From Caulobacteraceae bacterium (GTDB lineage Bacteria; Pseudomonadota; Alphaproteobacteria; Caulobacterales; Caulobacteraceae), in assembly GCA_004144935.1 (NCBI GenBank), contig SDZP01000183.1, positions 1 to 7,004 on the forward strand: a stretch of DNA of 7,004 nucleotides, written 5' to 3'. This document shows, piece after piece, positions 1 to 4,624 of the stretch. How positions within the stretch are numbered: the first letter of the stretch is position 1; every line of letters begins with the position of its first letter. The notes beneath the pieces are model-generated. The model saw nothing but the letters and a program-made list of their open reading frames with translations. It had not been told where the DNA came from and did no database searches. Made by a program: the position numbers and the translations under genes.

Positions 1-863
1 CCCGGCGTGGTTTCACCGGCGGCGGGCGTCGCGGCGGGAGCGGCCGGCGCTTTCTTGGAAGCGATCCAGGCGTCGAACTCGGCCTGGGTCACGACCTTGA
101 TCTCGATCGGCATGAAGGCGTGGTCGACGCCGCACAGTTCCGAGCACTGGCCGTAGAAGGTGCCGGTGCGCTCGGCCTTGAACCAGGTTTCGTTCAGGCG
201 GCCGGGGACGGCGTCGGTCTTCAGGCCGAAGGCCGGCAGGGCGAAGGCGTGGATCACGTCGACCGCGGTGACCTGCACCCGGACGACCTTGTTGACCGGC
301 ACCACCAGCGGGGCCGAGGCCTTGAGCTTGTAGAGGCTAGCCGGCAGGCCGGCCTTGGCGACGTCTTCCTCGCTCATGATGGTCGAGGTGATCTCGCCGA
401 TGTCCTGGTCGGGGTATTCGTAACCCCAGTACCACTGGTAGCCGGTGGCCTTGACCGTGAGGTCGACCTTCGGGGTGTCGTGGTACTCGAACAGCAGGCG
501 GAACGAGAAGATGGCGATCACCATCAGGATCAGCACCGGAACCAGGGTCCAGACGATCTCGATGAAGGTGTTGTGGCTGAACTTGGCCGGGATCGGGTTG
601 GCCTTGGCGTTGTAGCGGATCGCGCACCAGATCAGCAGGCCCAGCACGAAGACGCTGATGACCACGATCAGCGGCAGCAGGATCATGTCGTGGAAGAAGT
701 GGGCGTGGTGCTTCAGCGGCGACGCCGCCGGCTGCAGCCCGATGCCCCCGTCGGTGGGTTGCCCCATCATATCGGCCAGAGCGGGCGCCGCCATCAAAAC
801 GCTGGTCAGCCCGGCCCCGAAGGCCGTTGCGAGCCAGCGCATCCCCTTAACCTTCGACTTCAT
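1..863 (-). CDS. ctaC: Cytochrome c oxidase subunit II (3' end beyond left edge)
   Basis: This is the subunit of the aa3-type terminal oxidase that takes electrons from cytochrome c through a binuclear CuA centre and passes them to subunit I in the inner membrane. Reading the minus strand from ATG 863-861 gives 287 codons before the window ends. Residues 1-30 form a signal peptide (basic start, hydrophobic core, ending APALA). Two membrane helices follow at about 60-82 and 101-123. The aromatic electron-entry motif YQWYWGYEY is at 142-150. The periplasmic cupredoxin domain carries the full CuA ligand set: His205, then Cys240, Glu242, Cys244, His248 and Met251 in CSELCGVDHAFM. An Ala/Pro/Thr-rich tail starts near 271 and runs off the edge. 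GAGG lies only 3 bases before the chosen ATG. An alternative ATG at residue 8 has a better-spaced AAGGGG and would still leave a signal peptide, so the exact start is uncertain. The family assignment is secure. By analogy with related genomes, ctaD would lie further left. Confidence 0.97.
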   Translation of the reverse strand, partial: MKSKVKGMRWLATAFGAGLTSVLMAAPALADMMGQPTDGGIGLQPAASPLKHHAHFFHDMILLPLIVVISVFVLGLLIWCAIRYNAKANPIPAKFSHNTFIEIVWTLVPVLILMVIAIFSFRLLFEYHDTPKVDLTVKATGYQWYWGYEYPDQDIGEITSTIMSEEDVAKAGLPASLYKLKASAPLVVPVNKVVRVQVTAVDVIHAFALPAFGLKTDAVPGRLNETWFKAERTGTFYGQCSELCGVDHAFMPIEIKVVTQAEFDAWIASKKAPAAPAATPAAGETTP

Positions 864-959
864 AAGCCTCACGTCCGTTAAGGCCGCCCCCAGAGGCGCG
901 CCATCATCATCGTCGCTGGATCAGCGCTTAGCCCGGCCCGCTTCTCGCGCGCCAGCGGC

Positions 960-995
960 ATGCACTCGCCCATCGCCATTATCGGGCCGGTGCAT
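960..995. other. Imperfect hairpin in the ctaC upstream region
   Basis: ATGCAC (960-965) is complementary to GTGCAT (990-995). After a 2x2 internal loop, GCCC (968-971) pairs with GGGC (984-987), leaving a 12-base loop. If ctaC transcription starts upstream of here, the stem would form in its leader RNA about 100 bases before the start codon. It could also be a DNA-level dyad for a regulator, or chance in GC-rich sequence. Function is unknown. Confidence 0.3.
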
Positions 996-1072
996 ACGCG
1001 CTGGTCCCTCGTTCGGCAAGGGTGTGGAGGGCCGCGCAACCGCCTTCTGAAGCCCTGTTTTGGGGCCTTTCG

Positions 1073-1091
1073 CGGCGTCACGCCGTTTTTT
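1073..1091 (+). terminator. Terminator-like stem with T6 tract, no gene upstream
   Basis: CGGCG (1073-1077), a TCA loop and CGCCG (1081-1085) are followed at once by six T residues (1086-1091), the layout of an intrinsic terminator on the plus strand. G1072 with T1086 could add a wobble pair. The stem is short (5-6 bp). A second small stem, GCCC/GGGC (1052-1055 with 1063-1066), sits just before it. No plus-strand coding gene lies upstream within the window, since ctaC is on the other strand. It would therefore have to end a small RNA, block antisense transcription, or be fortuitous. Confidence 0.35.
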
Positions 1092-1229
1092 CCGCCGCCG
1101 GCCCCGGCCAGCGCCGCCGTCCAGCCTCCGGAGACCCGATGATTCCGCCCGGTGACCGACCGGCGGTGGCTGAATTCCGGCCCCGCCCCCGTCGCCGCGA
1201 GCCGCTCGAGAAATGTTGCTAAGATGTAA

Positions 1230-1245
1230 TGATAGGTACCTTGCA
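1230..1245. promoter_or_regulatory. Possible padR operator (imperfect palindrome)
   Basis: The 16-base sequence TGATAGGTACCTTGCA has a perfect 8-base core palindrome (AGGTACCT, 1234-1241) flanked by matching TG and CA ends. It is one of few AT-richer stretches in the gap and covers the proposed -35 box of padR. PadR repressors usually bind short dyads at their own promoters, so this is a reasonable autoregulatory site, but that role is inferred from position and symmetry only. Confidence 0.35.
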
Positions 1246-1269
1246 ACGATCACTACCGGTCGATACAAG
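1241..1269 (+). promoter_or_regulatory. Putative promoter of the padR operon
   Basis: TTGCAA (1241-1246) and TACAAG (1264-1269) are separated by exactly 17 bases and match the general housekeeping -35 and -10 consensus at 4 of 6 positions each. Transcription would begin near 1276, giving a leader of about 22 bases that contains the Shine-Dalgarno sequence. This placement argues against an upstream in-frame ATG at 1229 as the padR start, because that ATG would lie before the promoter. Confidence 0.4.
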
Positions 1270-1297
1270 ACAGCTATCAACAAGGACGGGGAACGCC

Positions 1298-1627
1298 GTG
1301 CCAGACATTATCGAACCACAGCTGAAGAAGGGGGTCCTGGCCCTCTGCGTGCTGGCCCTGCTCTCACGAGCGGACGGTTACGCCTACGACATCGCCAGTC
1401 GCCTGGCCGCCGCCATCGATATGGGGGAAGGCACCATCTACCCCCTGATGCGCCGGCTGCAGGGCGACGGACTGGTGGAGACCTACCTGGTGGAATCACC
1501 GGCCGGTCCGCCACGCAAATACTACCGCCTGACCGAAGCCGGCCGCGCCAGCTTCACCCAGCAGAAGACCGACTGGACGGCCTTCTCGGGGGCGGTGAAC
1601 AACATCATCCTGGGAGAGGGGCAATGA
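1298..1627 (+). CDS. Short PadR-family transcriptional regulator
   Basis: This 109-residue winged helix-turn-helix DNA-binding protein most likely acts as a ligand- or partner-released repressor of its own operon. Family motifs are clear: GYAYDI at 27-32, the recognition-helix region GTIYPLMRRLQ at 45-55, and the wing GPPRKYYRLTEAGR at 70-83. The C-terminal part is short, as in the small PadR subfamily, so dimerisation would rely on the first and last helices. I chose GTG 1298 because AAGGACGGGG (1282-1291) precedes it and the protein then opens at the usual PadR N-terminus. The in-frame ATG at 1229 would add 23 unrelated residues and lies upstream of the likely promoter. The gene ends in an ATGA overlap with the next, so the two are translationally coupled. 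The family is certain; the regulated genes are inferred from context. Confidence 0.93.
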   Translation: MPDIIEPQLKKGVLALCVLALLSRADGYAYDIASRLAAAIDMGEGTIYPLMRRLQGDGLVETYLVESPAGPPRKYYRLTEAGRASFTQQKTDWTAFSGAVNNIILGEGQ

Positions 1628-2187
1628 CCAGAGCCGAGTTCATGGCAAGGCTGCGACGCGGGCTTGGCGCGCTGAGCAGCAACAGCCAGGCCGACATCAC
1701 GGCCGACTACGAGACCCACTTCGCCGACGCCGCCGCAGCGGGCCGGACCGAGGAGGAAACCGCCGCCGCGCTCGGCGATCCGGACCGCCTGGCCCGCGAA
1801 CTGCGCGCCGAGTACGGGCTGAAGGCCTGGGAAGAGAAGAAGAGCCCGCGCAGTGCGACCGGGGCGATTCTCGCCCTGCTGGGCCTGGGGCTGGTCGATG
1901 TGTTCATCGTCTCGGTCCTGCTCTTCCCGCTGCTCAGCGTCTTCTTCGCCATCGCCATCGTCGTTGTCTGCGCCTTCGTCATGGGCGGGGTGGTGATGAT
2001 CGGCGGGCCGATCATCGGCTACGACGGCGGGGCGGGCGTCGCCTTCCTGGCGGGCCTGGGCCTCGTCGGCCTGTCCACCTGCATCGGCGCCCTGACCGTC
2101 ATGGCCAGCGTCGCCCTGGTGAACCTCTCGGTCTGGTACGCCAGGCTGCACTTCCGGCTGCTGAAGCCGGCCATCGATCAGGTCTAG
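1624..2187 (+). CDS. DUF1700/HAAS-type membrane protein, PadR partner
   Basis: This 187-residue inner-membrane protein has an N-terminal cytoplasmic helical domain (about 1-65) of the DUF1700/HAAS type. Visible hallmarks are a start like MTRAEFMARLRRGL, then DYETHFADAAAAGRTEEE and the conserved LGDPDRLARELRAEY at about 50-64. A short charged linker (KAWEEKKSPR, 67-76) leads to a strongly hydrophobic C-terminal half. Segments at about 79-101, 103-128, 137-160 and possibly 160-173 suggest three or four membrane helices. Genes of this family commonly lie directly after padR genes, and the HAAS domain is thought to relay an envelope signal to the PadR protein. The ATG overlaps the padR stop (ATGA), with GGGAGAGGGG (1612-1621) just upstream, so the stoichiometry of the two proteins is probably linked. 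The signal sensed is unknown. Confidence 0.85.
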   Translation: MTRAEFMARLRRGLGALSSNSQADITADYETHFADAAAAGRTEEETAAALGDPDRLARELRAEYGLKAWEEKKSPRSATGAILALLGLGLVDVFIVSVLLFPLLSVFFAIAIVVVCAFVMGGVVMIGGPIIGYDGGAGVAFLAGLGLVGLSTCIGALTVMASVALVNLSVWYARLHFRLLKPAIDQV

Positions 2188-2201
2188 GGGAGAGAACCGC
2201 C

Positions 2202-2978
2202 ATGATCCGCACACTCGCCATCATCGCCGGCGCCGGGTTCCTGACCTTCGTCGTCTGCCTCACCTCTGTCGTCGCCCTCGGCGGGCCGGAGATCGTCCGC
2301 GACGGCTTCGTCATCCCCGCCGTGCTCGAGCACATCGAACAGGGGGATGACTACGTCTCGCCGGACACGCCCCCGGCCCAGAAGACCTTTGCCTGGACGG
2401 GGACGGACGAACTGACCCTCGACCTGGCCGCCGACGTCACCCTGATCGAGGGCGACAAGCCCGGCATCGTGGTCACCGGCCTGCAGCGCGACGTCGACCA
2501 GGTGCGCGTCGAGGGCGGCCGGATCTTCTGGCAGGACGACGAGCGGACCCGCCGCCACATCGTCTGGAATGACGATCGCGGCCTGAAGATCGTCGTCACC
2601 GCGCCGAAGGTCAGCAAGGTCACCATCAACGGCTCGGCCGACCTGACCCTGGAGGGCTACAGCCAGCCCAGCCTGGCGGTCTCCATCGCCGGCAGCGGCG
2701 ACGTGGACGGCCGGGGCGCCACCGAGCGGCTGACCGTCGATGTGGCCGGCTCGGGCGATGTCGACCTGCGGCAGCTGCCCGCGAAGACGGCGGCGCTCAG
2801 CGTGGCCGGCAGTGGCGACATCAGCGCCGACGCCACCGACGAGGCGGTCGTCAGGGTCTCCGGCTCCGGCGACATCAGCCTGGCGCGGACCCCCACGCGG
2901 CTGCAGCAGGACGTGGCCGGCAGCGGGGATGTCTATGTCGCCGGACGCAACATGAAGGTCGATGAAGACGAGGAATAG
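2202..2978 (+). CDS. Exported DUF2807 (GIN-domain) beta-helical protein
   Basis: This 258-residue protein has an N-terminal hydrophobic segment (about 4-27, after MIRT), which could be a signal peptide or an uncleaved anchor. There is no lipobox cysteine at a convincing place (Cys19 lies inside the core). Residues about 60-250 form a DUF2807 domain, the 'putative auto-transporter adhesin head GIN domain', a right-handed beta-helix in related structures. Five GSGD turns at 164, 183, 203, 221 and 240, plus a degenerate GSAD at 144, recur every 18-20 residues. Despite the family name there is no autotransporter barrel. The C-terminus is acidic (DEDEE). The gene starts 14 bases after the DUF1700 stop with GGGGAGAG in between, and is the last gene before a terminator, so it belongs to the padR operon. 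A likely role is a periplasmic or membrane-attached envelope protein serving the PadR/DUF1700 pair. The adhesin label is not supported by anything visible here. Confidence 0.85.
   Translation: MIRTLAIIAGAGFLTFVVCLTSVVALGGPEIVRDGFVIPAVLEHIEQGDDYVSPDTPPAQKTFAWTGTDELTLDLAADVTLIEGDKPGIVVTGLQRDVDQVRVEGGRIFWQDDERTRRHIVWNDDRGLKIVVTAPKVSKVTINGSADLTLEGYSQPSLAVSIAGSGDVDGRGATERLTVDVAGSGDVDLRQLPAKTAALSVAGSGDISADATDEAVVRVSGSGDISLARTPTRLQQDVAGSGDVYVAGRNMKVDEDEE
2631..2930 (+). repeat. Intragenic repeat encoding GSGD beta-helix rungs
   Basis: Six units of 54-60 bases encode a repeating pattern of alternating hydrophobic residues, then (V/I)(A/S)GSGD(V/I), with the first unit degenerate (GSAD). The DNA of neighbouring units is alike around the GSGD codons (forms of GTGGCCGGCAGCGGCGAC) but diverges elsewhere, so these are old protein repeats rather than a recent tandem duplication. 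Recombination between units could change the rung number. Confidence 0.8.
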
Positions 2979-2983
2979 CCAGT

Positions 2984-3003
2984 AATCGTCGGCCAATCGT
3001 CGG
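2984..3003 (+). repeat. Two 9-bp direct repeats, 11-bp period
   Basis: AATCGTCGG occurs at 2984-2992 and again at 2995-3003, one helical turn apart, in the short spacer after the DUF2807 gene and just before the terminator hairpin. A dimeric regulator of the PhoB/OmpR type binds repeats with this spacing, so this could be a control site for tldD. It may equally be a small sequence slippage. Confidence 0.4.
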
Positions 3004-3010
3004 AGAGTGT

Positions 3011-3043
3011 GGAGGGACGGGGTGACGAACGCCCCGTCCCTCC
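3011..3043 (+). terminator. Hairpin terminator of the padR operon
   Basis: GGAGGGACGGGG (3011-3022) pairs perfectly over 12 bp with CCCCGTCCCTCC (3032-3043) around a 9-base loop and is followed by TTACGTTT. The stem is strong but the T-run is interrupted, as is common in high-GC genomes. It ends 14 bases before the tldD start codon, so it either insulates tldD from the operon or sits in the tldD leader as an attenuating structure. Confidence 0.7.
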
Positions 3044-3057
3044 TTACGTTTAGGCCC

Positions 3058-4488
3058 ATGAGCCTCCCCGCCCTCGCCCCCTCCCTGCTTGACGCCGCCG
3101 GCGTCGAGACCGATCGCGCCCGCGCCATCCTCTCCGAAGCCCTGCACGGGGCCGACGATGGCGAGCTGTTCCTCGAGCACAGCGAGAGCGAGGCCTTCGT
3201 CTTCGACGACGGCCGGCTGAAGACCGCCTCCTACGATTCGGGCGAAGGCTTCGGACTTCGCGTCGTGGCCGGCGAGACAGCCGGCTACGCCCACGCCAGC
3301 GAGATCAGCGAGGCCGCCTTCGGCCGCGCCGCCGATTCGGCCCGGCTGGCCAAGCGCGGCTACAGCGGCGTCGCGGCCGAGGGCCCGCGCAGTACCAACA
3401 TCCGCCTCTATGGCGAGGACAATCCGGTCGCCTCCCCCGGCTTCTCGGAAAAGGTCGCCCTGCTGCAGGAGATCGACGCCTTCGCCCGCGCCCGCGACGG
3501 CCGCATCGTCCAGGTCACCGCCTCGATGGCCGGCGAGCGCCGGATCGTCGAGATCCTGCGGGCCGATGGCCGGCTGGTGCGCGACGTGCGGCCCCTGAGC
3601 CGCGTCAACGTGCAGGTGGTCGTCGAGAAGGACGGCCGCCGTGAGACCGGCACCAGCGGGGCTGGCGGCCGCGCCGGCTTCGAGACCTGGATCACCCCGG
3701 AGAGCTGGCAGGGCCAGGTCGACGAGGCCCTGCGCCAGGCGCTGGTCAACCTGGAAGCCATCGACTGCCCGGCCGGCGAGATGGACGTGGTCATCGGCCC
3801 CGGCTGGAACGGCGTGCTGCTGCACGAGGCGGTCGGCCACGGGCTGGAAGGCGACTTCAACCGCAAGGGCATCAGCGCCTTCTCCGGCCGCGTCGGCGAG
3901 CGCGTCGCGGCGCCGGGCGTCACCGTCGTCGACGACGGCACCCTGCCCGGCCGTCGCGGATCGCTGACCGTCGACGACGAGGGCACCCCGACCGAGCGCA
4001 CCGTGCTGATCGAGGACGGCATCCTCACCGGCTACATGCACGACCGCCAGAGCGCGCGGCTGATGGACCTTACCCCGACCGGCAACGCCCGTCGCCAGTC
4101 CTACGCCCATATGCCGATGCCCCGGATGACCAACACCATCATGCTGGGCGGCCACCACACCCTCGAGGAGATGATCGCCTCGACAAAACGCGGCCTCTAC
4201 TGCGCCTCGTTAGGCGGCGGCCAGGTGGACATCACCAACGGCAAGTTCGTCTTCCAGTGCACCGAGGCCTACCTGATCGAGGACGGCAGGATCACCCACC
4301 CGGTCAAGGGCGCCACCCTGATCGGCGATGGTCCGAACGCCCTGACGCGGGTGACGATGATCGGCGACGATTTCGCGCTCGACCCGGGCATCGGCGTCTG
4401 CGGCAAGGCGGGCCAGGGCGTGCCGGTGGGTGTGGGTCAGCCGAGCCTGAAGATCACCGGGCTGACGGTCGGCGGGACGGCGGTCTGA
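3058..4488 (+). CDS. tldD: TldD-family zinc metalloprotease subunit
   Basis: In studied bacteria TldD pairs with TldE (PmbA) to form a cytoplasmic protease that degrades unfolded peptides threaded into its chamber and takes part in microcin B17 maturation and CcdA antitoxin turnover. This protein has 476 residues, near the E. coli length of about 480. The N-terminal TldD/PmbA domain covers about 30-240. The zinc motif HEAVGHGLEGD has His256, Glu257 and His261, and the third expected ligand Cys448 lies in GVCGKAGQGVPVG near the C-terminus, so the catalytic subunit looks intact. ATG 3058 is preferred over an in-frame GTG at 3007 because the latter would place the terminator hairpin in the coding region and add 17 unusual residues. 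The Shine-Dalgarno is weak (TAGG, 3051-3054), which may mean a leaderless or very short-leader transcript. No tldE lies in the window, so the partner must be elsewhere. The family is certain. Confidence 0.96.
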   Translation: MSLPALAPSLLDAAGVETDRARAILSEALHGADDGELFLEHSESEAFVFDDGRLKTASYDSGEGFGLRVVAGETAGYAHASEISEAAFGRAADSARLAKRGYSGVAAEGPRSTNIRLYGEDNPVASPGFSEKVALLQEIDAFARARDGRIVQVTASMAGERRIVEILRADGRLVRDVRPLSRVNVQVVVEKDGRRETGTSGAGGRAGFETWITPESWQGQVDEALRQALVNLEAIDCPAGEMDVVIGPGWNGVLLHEAVGHGLEGDFNRKGISAFSGRVGERVAAPGVTVVDDGTLPGRRGSLTVDDEGTPTERTVLIEDGILTGYMHDRQSARLMDLTPTGNARRQSYAHMPMPRMTNTIMLGGHHTLEEMIASTKRGLYCASLGGGQVDITNGKFVFQCTEAYLIEDGRITHPVKGATLIGDGPNALTRVTMIGDDFALDPGIGVCGKAGQGVPVGVGQPSLKITGLTVGGTAV

Positions 4489-4494
4489 CCGCCG
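4478..4494 (+). terminator. Weak hairpin across the tldD stop codon
   Basis: CGGCGGT (4478-4484) pairs with ACCGCCG (4488-4494) around a 3-base loop that holds the first bases of the TGA stop. There is no T-run after it. It could contribute to termination or 3'-end stability of the tldD message, but short GC stems like this are frequent by chance here. Confidence 0.25.
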
Positions 4495-4513
4495 GCCCAA
4501 CTGATCAGCGGCA

Positions 4514-4541
4514 ACATTTCACAGATTTAATCCACATTTCA
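4514..4541 (+). promoter_or_regulatory. Receptor upstream region: direct repeats and CtrA-like box
   Basis: In the 136-base gap before the receptor gene lies the most AT-rich patch of the window. ACATTTCA occurs at 4514-4521 and 4534-4541, exactly 20 bases (two helical turns) apart. Overlapping them, TTAA (4527-4530), seven bases and TTCA (4538-4541) match the CtrA site TTAA-N7-TTAA at 7 of 8 positions. TTGTAA (4545-4550) could be part of a -10. No clean -35/-10 pair is evident, which would fit an activator-dependent promoter. A small CAGGT/ACCTG dyad lies at 4575-4591, nearer the gene. The regulator is unknown. Confidence 0.35.
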
Positions 4542-4624
4542 GGCTTGTAACGTGCCCCTCCTCCGGGCCGCAGGCAGGTTGCCGTCACCTGACGGGCCGG
4601 GGGGCTCTGCAGGGGGAGACCTGA

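Larger units (their letters stand above)
864..1297. other. Divergent intergenic region between ctaC and padR
   Basis: This 434-base gap separates two divergently transcribed units and must hold the promoters of both. I see no convincing gene. The short open frames on either strand are rich in Arg, Pro and Ala, lack family motifs and ribosome-binding sites, and overlap one another, as expected by chance in high-GC DNA. The recognisable elements are a hairpin at 960-995, a terminator-like stem with a T-run at 1073-1091, and the padR promoter and operator area at 1230-1269. On the minus strand, GATAAT (983-978) resembles a -10 box for ctaC, but no good -35 stands at the right distance, so that promoter is unplaced. 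Confidence 0.7.

Noticed and set aside
120..881. A 253-codon plus-strand open frame across ctaC
   Set aside because: It is the antisense shadow of ctaC, whose minus-strand frame shows complete CuA motifs. The shadow protein is low-complexity, with Gly, Asp, Arg and Val runs.
878..1246. Overlapping minus-strand frames of about 120 codons in the ctaC/padR gap
   Set aside because: They are basic, low-complexity products with no family motif and no Shine-Dalgarno. They overlap each other and the promoter area of padR.
1213..1623. A plus-strand frame running into DUF1700 from an upstream start at 1213
   Set aside because: The frame is open by chance through padR. The DUF1700/HAAS domain starts exactly at ATG 1624, which has a Shine-Dalgarno and the ATGA overlap.
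2202..2978. DUF2807 protein as a true autotransporter adhesin
   Set aside because: No beta-barrel translocator or passenger-sized region is present. The adhesin label comes only from the family name.
3007..3057. GTG 3007 as the start of tldD
   Set aside because: It would put the 12-bp terminator hairpin in coding sequence and add 17 residues atypical for TldD. ATG 3058 opens at the normal family N-terminus.
2184..3128. A 314-codon minus-strand open frame opposite the DUF2807 gene
   Set aside because: It is opposite a gene with clear GSGD rungs and a Shine-Dalgarno. The antisense product has no recognisable domain and crosses the terminator hairpin.
2875..4158. A 427-codon minus-strand open frame opposite tldD
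   Set aside because: Long antisense frames are common in high-GC DNA. tldD on the plus strand has the HEAVGH motif and full length, and the antisense product is Ala/Gly/Asp/Val-rich with no motif.
3058..4624. A modified-peptide (microcin-like) cluster around tldD
   Set aside because: There is no precursor peptide, modifying enzyme or dedicated exporter in the window. tldD alone is a common housekeeping gene.
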